From the NCBI GenBank assembly GCA_026545765.1, contig CM048841.1:69004217-69068216 (forward strand): a DNA stretch of 64,000 nt, in the 5' to 3' direction. Source of the stretch: Plantago major (taxonomy: Eukaryota > Streptophyta > Magnoliopsida > Lamiales > Plantaginaceae). Under the pieces are notes generated by a model. That model saw only the letters and a list, made by a program, of their open reading frames with translations. It had not been told where the DNA came from and searched no databases. Shown here piece by piece: positions 11,487 to 23,095 of this stretch. The position numbers and the translations under genes were made by a program. The stretch's first letter is position 1. Each line of letters begins with the position of its first letter.

Positions 11487-13742
11487 TACGCAGACACCAA
11501 ACTTGAATATTTTATTAATTAATTAAATTATTTATATATTAAATTGAACATTATGTAGGTTTATTAAATGATATAAATTGAAATAATAAAATTTTAAAAA
11601 TAGAGCATTTACTAAATACTTAATACTCCCTCAATTTATCAAAGAAATTAATATTTATTTAGGCGTTCGATTACAAATGGACACTTTAAAAATTAGCAAT
11701 AAAGTAACGTATTGGATTAAATAAAAATAATCATTTTATCAACATTTACGTGAATTCTCACACGTTTTCTACTTTTTGCACATTATTTATTCAAATTTTA
11801 CCTTCTATCTTATATACTCACTATATGGAACATTTTGAATATAAATTTCAATTTATATATATTGAGTTTGTTATGATTGAAAATTAACTTTATTAGATTA
11901 TTAATGCATTATATTAAGGATAAAATAAGTAGAGCCAGTAAAAGATCTTTAGGTGTTGCATAGTCAACTGTGGCAACAGCTTGATTGTCGTCTGATCTTG
12001 GTATCAAATTAGTTAATTTTGATGCTACAGTTGAGTATGTAGAGTCTACATAGTGGTGGTATTTGTGTTGTTTTTAGGGATCAACGGGGCCAATGTTGCT
12101 TGGTGTCAAAATTTGTGTCTTATGTTTTTTTATCTATAAGGCGCAAAAGGTTTAACTGACAAATTAGCAACTGAATTGGTTCGAAATCCTGAGTGACAAC
12201 ATGTACTAATTAATTAAAGAGAATTTCTCTTTGGTGATTTAATCTCTTAAGTCTACATATATATTATAGATTTGCGTTCTTTTTTTGCATTATAGAAGAA
12301 ACTGCAGCATTTGATGTAGAATTTTGTCCATTAGTAGTCGCTATGCTCTAATTTTATTTTTGATTTTTTCAAAATCAATCTTTCAAACTATTTTTTAATT
12401 ACATATTTGATTTCGAACAACATTTTCCTGTTGAAATTTTTCCTATATTCTCAACTGTTACTTTTCGTTGTCAAATGTGACGCATGATTAATTGTAAGTT
12501 TTATTTATTTGATAAACGTGCATAGTTCTTGCTTGAAATTGGTTACATTTGAAAATCTGATGGATAACAAATCGTCTAAATCGAATAAGCGTTTACGGTC
12601 TCAAGATCATACTCCTTCGGATGGAATAAATTTGAATGATAGTGGAAAGGTTCAAACTATACTATTTTGAAAATATATTCTACATGTATTAGTTGTTTAA
12701 CCAGTAGGTACTCAGTTCATATAGATGTTCTATCATCTGTGCATACAATAACATCTTCACATTTACTTCAATGGATGGAAAATAGACAAAGTAAGTCAAT
12801 AAACGAAAAGGTCCTTATTGCTTTGAGATAGGTGGCTAAAATAATCACATAATTGGCTCACTCTTGCCCAACGAAGAACAAACTCCAAAAATTCGGCCAA
12901 CGTTACATGTATGACACTAAACACGGAATTGACAACATAATCAATGTTCTTGGGTGCGTTTATTTAAACCTCTACATTCAATTTATGTATCTTTCACATA
13001 TTTCGTTTCAAACAAATTATTCGTTATGCATCATTTAGTATCCTTTAGAATTATAGATACTAGACGGTAAATAATTTAATCTCCCTTGATAATGCCGGTG
13101 AGGTAGGCCTTTAATTTATTGCAAGACTTTAGGGGGATGGGCGAACTTACCATTTGCATATTACATCAGAAGTAACTGCTATAGTAGAGTGTGATGTCGA
13201 TAACTTACATGTAAAAAATCATATTATGGTTGACAAGAGGAATGGGGGCTTGAAGCACATAAGTATTGTGGGCAAGATGCCAAATCTTGAATTTCTTCGA
13301 TGCTACCTTCTGTTTCAATATCCACTGTTTTTCGTCCATGGAGAAAACAGATGGTATATCGATATTCAGATAAGTATTGTGGGCAAGATGCCAAATCTTA
13401 TTCTAAGGTAGTTCTTAGCTTTCCAGATACAAGATAGGGAGAATGAAGGTCATCAACTCATACTTAGCAGGACGTAATTATTACAATTCATTGTTAATTC
13501 TAGAGGAGATATTAGATTTGGAGTACTTTATGCTCCGTTTTAAGAGCTAGAAGAGATACAGTTCTCCCAATGGATTCCAGCGGTATCATATCATCGATGC
13601 TTATGAGGGTCCGAACTGCTCAATCAAGATTCGATATACCATTGAAGATCCATTTAGACTCTCTTATCATGGACTATAATTCATTATATTATTTTATACA
13701 GTACATGTTAATTTACTTTGCGTGATTTATATTTTCAAAGCC

Positions 13743-13773
13743 TTTATTTATTTATTTATTTATTTATTTATTC

Positions 13774-13806
<33 letters not shown>
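13743..13806. repeat. Compound microsatellite (TTTA)n then (ATT)n
   Basis: About seven TTTA units, a short TTCA interruption, then about ten ATT units. Confidence 0.95.
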
Positions 13807-13809
<3 letters not shown>

Positions 13810-13949
13810 ATGAAAAATAGATACGTATTTCCACATAACTCCTTTTTTATGCTCAAATATCAAGCGCACATCAACATGGAATACTGTAATAGTCATCGGT
13901 CAATACCGCACCCCTTCAAGAATATATTCAAAGGAAGCGATAAATGCAG

Positions 13950-15213
13950 TGCACCGAGGAGGAGTGACCATCATGGAGTGGCATGTTGAGGAGGAGCATT
14001 GTTAGACCTCAGCAAATTTTGAATGATCGTGGAGCAACCTATCGAATCGATCTCGCTTAGTCCGAGATCACTAGTGCGAGAAAGGCGACCATCGGGCATA
14101 GTGAATCGCTGGCTCTTGCAGGCTTGAAGCTTCAAATGGTGAAGCTCAGACGAATTCTTCATCCGAGGACGGTGGTGCATCCCTCACTCGGATATCTCCT
14201 CCAGCTATCGCGGCTCAAGGCCCCTCGGGTGGGCGGACGTCCTCGTGCAGTGGTGGAGTCCCTACTCCGCAAAGACCACCACATGCTTGTCTTGTTCTTG
14301 CCATCAGCTGAATTCTCAACACGAAAACTTCTTGTAAAGTTTTCCAAAGACGGCGCCAAAATGTTGAGGGCTAAAACCTCTAACACTAACTAACTAAACT
14401 ATTACAAATAACCTAGTCTATGACCCGCCCCCGACTTGAGGTCCGACGTAGCGCTGGACCGAGCTTGTGCACCTGAAAGGACTAAGTGAGGGGGGGGGGG
14501 GTTAGAATGGGTTACCCGGATTGCCTAAGTCAATCAGGTAAGAGACTTTACTGAAGAGAGAGTTGGAAGCTCTCAATGTAATAGTTATGAGGGATTATGA
14601 TAATACTTGGGGATTCTTCCCTTGATCTTGCTTACCTTAAGGTCATGGACCTTGTACTATATTTATAGTTATCACATGCTTATGAGTTGGCTCACAAGAT
14701 GATGCCAAGTGTACATTTCAGATTTGGACACCAATGCTACCTTTGGCCCATGGCCCATTAGTGAACAAAGAATCCAATACTAATCAATGGGCCGGAGGGT
14801 AGTTTGACCTTTCCCTACTTGGATACCGCTCCACATGTTGGGTCCGTTGGTCCCTCGATGATCTGTCTGCTTGGTTGATCTGCCCTTGGGTAACTCTGGA
14901 TGTCCGAGCCAAGAGTCTCACGGAAGTATCTCAGTAGTTCTGTTATACGTTTGGTCTTGATGTGATGGTGGCGTCCGAGGTTCTCTCGTCCGGTCCGTTT
15001 GGCATCTTTGTACTGACGTAGCCAGGATTAGAAGTCCTTTTCCCAGCTAGCTCGGACTAGCTATGAGGGTAGCGACCTTAGCGTACTGGTTGATTCACTT
15101 TGGCCGGACCATGTGAGGTCGGACCAGTACTGAATTGGCTAATTAAGCCGTGATGCGCTTTAGGACACGCTCTATGGCGCCCTTAACGGATTGGACACAT
15201 GTCCGTAACAACA
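13950..15213 (-). mobile_element. Truncated Ty3/Gypsy element: 5' LTR, PBS and start of gag
   Basis: Read on the minus strand: an LTR from 15213 to 14362, then TT and the primer-binding site TGGCGCCGTCTTTGG, typical of many plant Ty3/Gypsy elements, then an untranslated leader, then an ATG near 14300 opening MARTRQACGGLCG. The frame breaks after about 29 codons. The rest of gag, pol and the 3' LTR are missing; homology to the element stops near 13950, where Helitron coding sequence (FKGSDK) ends. The right junction is sharp, because Helitron copy B resumes at 15214 (TTTCTATGTTAGAG, compare 8475). The leader and gag reading frame show many changes. Confidence 0.78.
14362..15213 (-). repeat. 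Ty3/Gypsy 5' LTR (852 bp)
   Basis: It starts TGTTGTTACGG and ends CCTCAACA on the minus strand, giving a 5-bp TGTTG/CAACA terminal inverted repeat. A run of 12 G (plus strand, near 14489-14500) lies inside. There is no partner LTR in the window. Confidence 0.75.
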
Positions 15214-16992
15214 TTTCTATGTTAGAGTTGCAATGGAGCATAGAACGATGGTTTATAACCACAATCGACTGATGAATAATGTGCCATATATGAAATTATG
15301 TCTATTGTCGATGGTCATGATGGCAAAGTATTCTTATTATACATCTACGGAGGTACCACAAAAACCTTTATATGGAGAACGATGTGCTCTGGTTTGAGAG
15401 CTAGAGAAGATATTGTACTTGAGTCAAGGCCCTGGGATTGCATCACTCCTTCTTTATAAAGGTAGGACGGTAGTCCGGCATATTCGAGGTTCGGAATACC
15501 ATTGCAAATCACGAGGACTCAACATGCAATAAGCTCATGATTCAGAGGTCACGGGACTGCTCAAGGAGGCTCGAGTTATTATTTGGGATAAGGCTCCCAT
15601 GACAAACCGACATTGTTTGAAGCGATAGATAGGAGCTTGAAGGGTGTGATGGGCCGTTCAGATGAGCCATTTGGTGGGCATGGTGATTATATTTGGCGGG
15701 AACTTCCGACATATTTTGCCCGTTGTTCCAGGAGGAATAGTTATAATATTGTGAATGCCTCTATATGCTCTTTTAGGATATGAGATGTTGTGAGGTGCTT
15801 CGGTTGACAAAGAACATGAGATTGCAGGTAAATGGCCTGTCTTATCTATATACCTCATATACTTATATCATATTTAACTTATCGTTTTTTAAGTCCAAAT
15901 TAATCCTATACAGTCTGGTTCGTCATCTTTTGAATTTAAGAGACGAAATAATTTGCTGAGTGGATAACACAGGTCAGTGAGGGCATTGCCGCCGAACCTA
16001 ATGAATGTGGGTTAATATCAAGATCCCCGAAGGGTTACTTATTTGAGAAGTAAATCACCCAATTCCAACTATTGTAGATAGTACATATCCTTCGTTGTTG
16101 TATCACTTAGGCGATCCATCACTTAACTCTGCATATTTCATCATCGGGATGTTCTTGCACCTACAAATGAAATATTTGATGATATAAATCAATTTTTCAT
16201 GTCGAAGATGTTCAGAGATAGCGTTGAATATTTGAGCGCATATAGCACTGATAGGGAAGATACTTTTGAGAACGGTCTGGAACATGTTTTCACTGTAGAA
16301 TTTTTCAACAACATTAACTACTCTAGATTGCTTAACCATAGGATCATAATAAATGTTTTGGTGTATGATAATGCTTATGAGGAATATTGATCAGACTTTC
16401 GAGTTGTGCAATGTAACAAGGCTCATAGTTACTAATCTTGGGAAGCATATCATTGAGGCAAATATGATATCTTGAATCAACGCGTGCCAAAAAGGTTTTC
16501 ATCTCGAGGATGATGATGAGCCACCCGGGGAGATGAAGTTCCCTATCAATTGTTTGAGACAGTTCCCCATATTCATCTCTATGACCATAAATAAGAGTAA
16601 TGGACATTTTCTCTCACACGTCGGCCTCTACCTCCCCTCACATGTATTCAACCATGGTCAGTTAAATGTTGCGCTTTCCAGAGTTACCATTGATAAGGGA
16701 TTGAACGTAGTAATTTGCAACGTAAAGGGTAATACATATGACACGACAATAAACGTAATTTATAAAGAAGTGTTCGACAAGTTATGAGTTGATTTTATCT
16801 TTTATGTGTATTTTATATATGGTTGTGCTCAATTTCACTAATTTACATTATGCACTATTCTACATGTAGGTATGACTCCGAACGTCAGTTGACGGATAGA
16901 TTTGATTTTGCCAAATAGCTTTTATATGTTTTCAACTTTGATACGTTATTATACAAATTTATTCATTTCTTATTTAAATTTTTTCTCCATGC

Positions 16993-17022
16993 CCCATCGA
17001 GTATCGACGGGCCATTAACTAG
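16993..17022 (+). other. Helitron 3' terminus, copy B
   Basis: CCCATCG-AGTAT-CGACGGG hairpin (one A/C mismatch) followed by CCATTAACTAG. The next host base is A rather than the usual T. Confidence 0.85.
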
Positions 17023-18178
17023 ATTATATACAAAACTTGTAAATACAAGTTTGCTTACAAGTTTTGGACTTTAGGTATATATTTGGGTCATTCAACAATC
17101 ACAAAGGTGTTATTTGCATCTCCACACGGGCTTCAGGGACTCAACTGAAAGACTGGAAATACTTCAAGGGCTCCGGCGATATAATTATATGAAGTCTTCT
17201 ATTTGAGTTGTACTTATTGCTCTTTGTAGTATTCCCCTAACCTAATTGGTTAAACACGTACTGGCAGCCCGCCCTCTCGCAAACCAAATGATACATATCC
17301 ATTTATATTTACATATGTGTGTGTTACAAATATACACCATTCATTTTGAGACACATATTATCAATCCAGTTTATCTCTATTATTATACTTTATCTGTGTG
17401 CATAACTAAATGTACCATTCGTTCTGGAATGAGAGGGCGTAGTTTTGTTTTATTTATTTAACTTGAGTACTAGCAGTGAGCTTATACAAAAGGAAAGACA
17501 AATTGCATTATTGTCAAACACACCACGTAAATAATAATTGGAATTAATGCATAAAGTGGCCCTGGTCACATTCTACAAAATGAGAGAAAATACTCGCAAG
17601 TCCTAGCAAAAGTTTAGAAATGATACTCCTAGTGGAATCCAACCTAGAATGATGTCGATTCGAGAAGAAGAAAGCATTTGACACAATCGCTATCTTTATT
17701 TCTCCAGGTCATTTTCCTGGAATTTCAATGTACAATATCCTATTGGACATTGATTACGGTTTAATTCCTTTGGGACTTCCATAACGGATTATGTCGTTTG
17801 TACCTTATGAATCTGTAATTGTGGCAACTTGTTGATTAATTTAGTTTATGTGGTCTGCAGTCTGTCTATTAAGGGAATTCATCCAGAGCACATTCGAAGG
17901 TACCGCTCGCAGGGTTCCATAGAAGAAGAAAACAAAAGAAAGTCCCACTAAGACCGACATATAGCTGACAAACTTCATCACTTTCTGGAGAAATCCACAA
18001 AATCACCTGCTAACTAACAAAATAAATTCATTTGTAATGTCTAGCGTAGTTTTTGGTTTTTATTTGAGACTATTTCAACTATTTTTTTTAAAATAGAGTA
18101 TCATAGTTTGCCTTAAAGTTTACAAATAATTTAATCCCTGCTTTTCTTTTTCCAATTACGTTGTTAATAGTATCTACT
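17023..18178. other. Intergenic, no gene seen
   Basis: AT-rich sequence without supported coding regions. Around 17033-17070 there is a small palindromic patch (ACTTGTAAATACAAGT, then TTACAAGT). The 71-codon frame near 17246 has no gene-like composition or context. Confidence 0.6.
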
Positions 18179-18484
18179 GATCACTTGATAATTTTTTTTG
18201 AAGAAGTATATTAATGATGAAGAAAAAGTAACAGAAGCATAATACATGCCCCTAACAGTCACTAGATTACATCACAGCTAAAGACCACACAAATCAGATA
18301 ATGAGCCATATCCGAATCGAAACAGACCCACCCCAAGAATCGATGACACAAAAAGAGTACTGCCTGAAAATCAACTTGAAATACCGCAAGGATAAACAAC
18401 TAGCCACCCACGTTGTCTAGTATGTCCATAACACCCAAAGGAGTTAGGCCGTGAGTGAGGGTTGCAACTAGATCACTTGATAAT
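18179..18484 (-). mobile_element. Short non-LTR retroposon with 14-bp TSD
   Basis: Insert 18193-18470 lies between two exact copies of GATCACTTGATAAT (18179-18192, 18471-18484). On the minus strand it ends in a short A tail (plus-strand T run, 18193-18199). A target duplication of this length plus an A tail is the hallmark of L1-type retroposition. The 278-bp body has no open frame. It could be a 5'-truncated LINE 3' end or a SINE; no clear pol III B box was seen. Confidence 0.85.
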
Positions 18485-18691
18485 AATAGTCAGAAAACAA
18501 GTTGTAAAATTATTTCTTTTCGCTATTTAAACATGTAAATAAGAAAATAATACAAGTACTTTCTTATTTTGTTCATTTTAATCACCATTGTGGATATTTT
18601 ATTTTTCATAAATTTTTAGTATGTCATAAAGCACCAAGTAATTTCAAAATGCATTTTCGAGTCCAACATATTAAAGTACCATATAAATATG

Positions 18692-19181
18692 TACTCCCTC
18701 CGTTCTTTTTAAAGGTTTAATTTTTATCATTTCGGGATTTTTTTTAAAGTTTAACATTTCCTTTTTTTGGAAACCCGCTATCTCTACTTAGGCTCTGTTC
18801 TCTTCAACTGAAAACTCATTCGATTCAGATTCAATTTAGTTAGCTCGTTTTCTTCAATCAAATTTCATCGAATCGAATCAATGTAATTGTAGTATAAAAT
18901 ATAATAAGGTAATCGAATCGAATCGAATCGAATGAAGAAAACGTAGCCTTATATTTTATACTATAATTCAGTTCGCTTCAATTCAATTCGCCTGATTCAG
19001 AAAAATCGAGTGAAGATAACAGCCTTATTAATCTTTTAAACAATCTATTTCATACTTTATCTATTCTCTCATTTACTTTTTCTATACTTCATCTTACTTT
19101 TTACCACTTACTTAATATTTTATTATATCTCCTTAAAATTTACACAAATTTAAAAGGTTAACCTTGTAAAATAACGGAGTA
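18692..19181. mobile_element. Stowaway-like MITE interrupted by a Tourist-like MITE
   Basis: TA-flanked (18692-18693 and 19180-19181). The left end is CTCCCTCCGTTCTTTTT and the right end, on the other strand, CTCCGTTATTTTAC, so the inverted repeats are degenerate. The outer element without its insert is about 250 bp. Confidence 0.75.
18788..19027. mobile_element. Tourist/PIF-Harbinger-like MITE with TTA duplication
   Basis: Insert 18791-19024 is flanked by TTA on both sides. Terminal repeats are GGCTCTGTTCTCTTCA on the left and GGCTGTTATCTTCA on the other strand at the right. A TTA duplication with GGC-starting repeats fits PIF/Harbinger. The interior has four tandem TCGAA-type units near 18912-18933. 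Confidence 0.82.
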
Positions 19182-20358
19182 AATATTTATCATGATTTTG
19201 TTAGCTAGCTTATGTGATAGTTTACGTATGTTATAATTTGACCAGAATATAATGTTATGTGGATGTTTAGTTTGTAGAAACGCGTAATACCAAATGTTAG
19301 GATAATAGAGGTGGTTGATTTTGGAAGAATCAAAAAGTATTTTGCCTTCTTAGCAAGATTGAGTGCAACATCCACTAATTACTCTAATTGTCCTTGTATG
19401 CAATTTGACAAAGACCGTTGAGCCTCAACAGCCGTTAATTGTCCTTGCAGTGCAATTTGACAATGAATATGTTTGGGAATTGGGACCATTTGCCATTCTG
19501 CTCACACAATTATTGAATATTGTAATTAAAAAATTCATTCACCACTAATATATGTTTGTGGTCATGTACTCTTTTAACATTATGGCCAAGATTTCCCATC
19601 AATTGCCTTGCCCCACCACAACTTCTCAATAGTCCTATTAATAATTCTAGGGTTAATTATACATTAACCCTAAAATGGAGTAGCTAGCATCACTATTTTA
19701 GTAGTGGACCCAATGGAAATTTATAATCAACACCCTCAACTTTACCTTAGTATGGGAATAAATCATGTATATATGGAATCACACTCCGTATTTAAAATGG
19801 GATGTGTACATGTAGTACAAACAGTAATATGTAAATATGTAGTACATATACAATAGGACGTTGTCATGACTTGAAATGTCATGTGACTACTGGTAGATGA
19901 GACGTTTCCAATGAAAATAACCAAACTTAGTAGTATCCTTGACGGAAGCATGCAAGTTATCCATTGTGATGTTGAGCAAGGTAGGTAGAAAGTTTCATGG
20001 TCTTATAAATTTATGACAAAATGGGGAGTAATTTGTGATTTTCACAAGGGTATCCATGCAAATTCTATGATGTTTCAAACTCACTAGAGAGGACGATCAC
20101 ATGAAAGGATTCCTATCATTTAAATTCTAGTTGGTGCTTCTTTTCTTTTTCCCATTTTGGCCTTGCTATGTTTGTGCAGTGAAACCTCAATAATTTGTAT
20201 ATTTATGTATTAACTTTTGAGAAAATTACATTTGATACCCTTGCAATTGACCCACTTCATGTATTTTTATTCAAACAATCACAGATAATAGTAGATGAGC
20301 AAATTCCCAATTCAACTCTCTGCTGCAACGCCGACTTCTTTTGGATGAAAAGTTTAAG
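19182..20358. other. Intergenic, no gene seen
   Basis: AT-rich. It contains a short direct repeat (ATTGTCCTTG...TGCAATTTGACAA at about 19387-19411 and 19438-19463). No supported coding region was found. Confidence 0.6.
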
Positions 20359-20608
20359 AACATAAAAGAACCCGTAAGAGTGGCTCAGTTAGTTAAAAGT
20401 GCAGAGAATATCAACTTGGTCGCATGTTCAAACGTAATGGGGAACGAATTTATGTTATTTATGCTTCGAAGTCTAACTCAGAATTTTGTCATTGCTTTTC
20501 TTGGCTGGCTATGTTTATAGACTATTACACGAAATTCATGAATTTCCAATACAAGACCAAGCAATGCAATGTGGCTTCAAAGATCATTAAAAAAAAAACA
20601 TAAAAGAA
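20359..20608 (+). mobile_element. tRNA-type SINE with 12-bp TSD
   Basis: Body 20371-20596 is flanked by AACATAAAAGAA (20359-20370, 20597-20608). The head contains an A-box-like TGGCTCAGTTAGT (20381-20393) and a B-box-like GTTCAAACG (20426-20434), spaced as in a tRNA-derived pol III promoter. It ends in an A run directly before the right duplication. This is a typical plant SINE of about 226 bp. The B box deviates from consensus at its last base. Confidence 0.82.
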
Positions 20609-21297
20609 ACTAAATTAATTTATTCATTATTATATAGAATAGGTAAAATAAAAATAAAATAAAAAACCCCAAACCCATCTTCTCCCTCTTCTCGTTTTGC
20701 TTTAATTTCTGTGTGAAGACATATCATTTTTGCAGTATCTTTATATATATGACAAATACATAACTTCCTCAAATTAAATAAAAGTTTCCAAAAGGATTCA
20801 TGTATACTCCGCCCCTCCAAATTCTTCATTTTGTGGCCACTTGAAACTGTATCACAATTCACAAGTCATTTTTCGATGGATCGGTGTTCACCAAGTGGCT
20901 ATAGAGAGGCAAGTGGAGTCAAGACCCAATATCATGATGAGGGAATTAACGGAATTACTTTTTCGAAAAAGAAACATGCACAAAGAAATACTGACATCTT
21001 TTATATACACGCATATAGTTGTGGAAGAAAGCCAGCTTGTTTAATTGCTAAAATTCCCACATATAATTAACGGAGGAAAATTCTAGACTTCTAGTTAAGG
21101 ACCCATTTTTTACTAATAAATTACCAAAAAAAAAAGCTAGTATAACCAATCAAACATTGAAAGCGTCAAGTTTATTGCATATGCAGTGATATATGATATT
21201 TCACTATATATCTATGATGAATAAATGCAAGGTAGACTGTATGAATAGAGTGAAGAAATACAGTGAAACCATGGCCTTTTTTTACATAAAATTTTGC
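20609..21297. other. Intergenic, no gene seen
   Basis: AT-rich DNA. The overlapping open frames at 20620-21070 have no recognisable domains, no matching exon signals and ordinary intergenic composition. Confidence 0.55.
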
Positions 21298-21915
21298 ATC
21301 TGACCATCTCCAGCAGTTGCAACTCTCCGAGTCTCAAAATCTCTGCCACGTCAGTATTTCACTTACTGAAACTCAATTTGCAACTCTCTGCAATTTTCTA
21401 CTCCAACAGTTGAGGCCCAAATTTATTTTCTTTTGACATTTTTTTCAAACTTATTTTTTCATTTCATTTTCTTTTCTCATTTCCTTTTAAACTTTATTCT
21501 TGAATATATTTTAAATGTCGTTAATTAATTATAATAAAATCATATATATTTTTTTAAATATTATTATTCGAAAATAAAAACTACATTATTTAAAAAAAAA
21601 TTACAACAATTAAACTACTACATTCAAATCCTAGTTATTATACCCGAGCAAAAATAAAAACAAACAAAATAAGAAGAAATGAAAAACAATACAACAAAGC
21701 ACAAAGAAGTAGAAATAAATACAAACAAAAAGAAAAAACACTCCAAGATGAAAAGAAAATCAGAAATTAAAAACAAAAGAAATTTTTTTTTAAAAAAAGG
21801 GTAAACTGGCCATGGGGCGCGGTCCAAATTTTGGGGCGTGCCCCATGGTCCCAAAAATCAGCCTCGCTTCATAGTCCCAAATCGATTTTGGGACTTTGAA
21901 GGAGAAGGTCTAAGT
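21298..21915. mobile_element. Possible MITE (weak)
   Basis: The left edge GACCATCTCCAGCAGTTG resembles the ends of common plant MITEs, and the right edge on the other strand reads GACCTTCTCCTTCAAAG. Near 21800-21880 there is a GC-richer block (GGGGCGCGGTCC...GGGGCGTGCCCC). No clear target duplication was found, so the borders are approximate. Confidence 0.35.
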
Positions 21916-22736
21916 ACCGGTCTAGCATGCATTGGTCCCTATCCTCCTCCACCATGATTACTTGGGCTTATGGGAGGCCCAACTTTAATTCCATAATCCA
22001 TATATCTAGGCTATAGCTGAGCTGTTGGTAGGTAAAAATTCGGCAGGTAGAGATTAGGTAATTTTAACTCGAGTGTTGGACTATGAGCTTACTTTTAAGA
22101 GAAAACTGTAAGGTCTAGAAAATGAGAAGTTGTTGGAAAATTGATGTTTTTCTAGGAAATACCATATTACTCATCCTGCACAATTATTTTACATAGTATC
22201 ATAGTTTACACTAATATAATATGGTATTTTCAATTGTGTATAAAAATCTGGAATTTTATGAGAATTGAGTTTGAAATATACATCACTTCACAACGGAAAA
22301 TGAAACATAATATAATACAACTAATTACTCTTACTAAAGTAAACTTAGATGTTAAGCGAGTAAGTATTGTAATGAAAATGAAACAAAGCACTAAGATGAG
22401 AACTATAGCCATCTTTGAAGTTTGAACTGTCTTTCGTATCCCTTGAGTAGCCAAATGCATATCCATAGACACAGTACAAACGAGACAAGACAATCCAAAC
22501 TACTCCTCTCTTGTCTGCTAACCAAAATGTCACTCTCCTCCAAGTTTATAAACTCCATAACTGAAGTCCATTTGGATTGAAAACAAACTTGTCCTGTACC
22601 AAAACCATACAAGAATACATGGATTTTGATCCTAAAATGCCTTAAGAGAACTATTGTGGGAGTGATGTTTGTCTTAAAGAGTTCTAAAACATAAATGCAA
22701 ATGATGAATTTGATTCTTCTTTTGTCCTTTAACTTC
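21916..22736. other. Intergenic upstream of the small gene
   Basis: AT-rich. No domain-bearing frame on either strand. It probably includes the promoter region of the gene at 22910. Confidence 0.5.
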
Positions 22737-22803
22737 CTATATATAGATAGGCACTCGCGCGTACTCTGCAGTGTATGTGCCTTTTTCCTGCTCTGCTATA
22801 AAT
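22737..22803 (+). promoter_or_regulatory. Candidate TATA boxes for the small gene
   Basis: Two TATA-like motifs lie upstream of the ATG at 22910: CTATATATAGATAG (about 22738-22751) and CTATAAATC (22796-22804). The second would give a leader of about 75 nt. Confidence 0.45.
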
Positions 22804-22909
22804 CTAGCTTCGTTACATTAGAAATTCCAAGGTACGACAACTTTTTCTAACTAAATCTGCCTACTACAGGAAAGGCAGTAAGGCAATTTATCGATTACAG
22901 ACGAAAGAA

Positions 22910-23095
22910 ATGTGCTTTAACTTTCCGTACGGACTCAAGAAGGGGAAATTCGTGATCATCAGGAAATGGTGTGGTGATGATGAAGACAAGGAAGAAATTG
23001 GTTTGTTGGCGAAGGAGTTCGAGAAATGGAACAAGAAATCTGCTGAGTTGAAGATCAGTCCTGGAGATAATCTTGAGAAGAACAAGATTAACTGA
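22910..23095 (+). CDS. Small uncharacterised protein, 61 aa
   Basis: The ATG (context GAAAGAAATG) opens 61 codons: MCFNFPYGLKKGKFVIIRKW, an acidic DDEDKEE turn, then a charged, probably helical stretch rich in Lys and Glu, ending NKIN and stop. There is no signal peptide or membrane segment. I do not recognise the family. Support for a real gene: a TATA motif about 110 bases upstream, a plausible leader, a poly(A) signal AATAAA 130 bases after the stop, no low-complexity bias, and a position in the only host-gene island of the window, tail to tail with the aminotransferase gene (343 bp between stop codons). It could still be a chance frame or the last exon of a longer gene. Confidence 0.5.
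   Translation: MCFNFPYGLKKGKFVIIRKWCGDDEDKEEIGLLAKEFEKWNKKSAELKISPGDNLEKNKIN

Larger units (their letters stand above)
12833..16787 (+). pseudogene. Helitron RepHel remnant in copy B
   Basis: The same protein family as in copy A, also broken. MYDTKHGIDNIINVLG is at 12908-12955, and the FQYPLFFVHGENRWYIDI region is at 13314-13367. A YQAHINMEYCN block near 13859-13890 corresponds to the conserved YQAHINVEWCN of the Helitron at 33660. It is interrupted by a Ty3/Gypsy piece. It resumes at 15214 with a degraded Walker A (YIYGGTTKTFIWRT near 15339-15380), motif II as IIWDKAPMTNRH (15581-15616), and the C-terminal LSRVTIDKGLNVVICNVKG...YKEVFDKL with a stop at 16785-16787. Shared defects with copy A, such as TTKT in place of GTGKT, show that both derive from an already damaged source. 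Confidence 0.82.
11487..17022 (+). mobile_element. Degenerate Helitron, copy B, 5'-truncated
   Basis: It starts directly at the 3' end of copy A with GCAGACACCAAACTTGAATATTTT, matching copy A from about 4046. It therefore lacks about 370 bp of its 5' end. From there it follows copy A, with differences, to its own 3' end at 17022: a hairpin with one mismatch (CCCATCG / CGACGGG) and CCATTAACTAG. It contains a RepHel remnant and a minus-strand Ty3/Gypsy fragment (about 13950-15213). It lacks the Mutator-like and Stowaway insertions of copy A. Confidence 0.85.

Noticed and set aside
14124..14393. 89-codon plus-strand frame
   Set aside because: It is antisense to the leader and gag start of the minus-strand Gypsy remnant and crosses the LTR border.
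20620..21070. Overlapping frames of 67-80 codons on both strands
   Set aside because: No recognisable family, no consistent signals, ordinary intergenic AT-rich composition.
21624..21854. Phe-rich minus-strand frame that looks like a membrane protein
   Set aside because: The Phe and Ser runs come from poly(A)-rich plus-strand DNA; low complexity.
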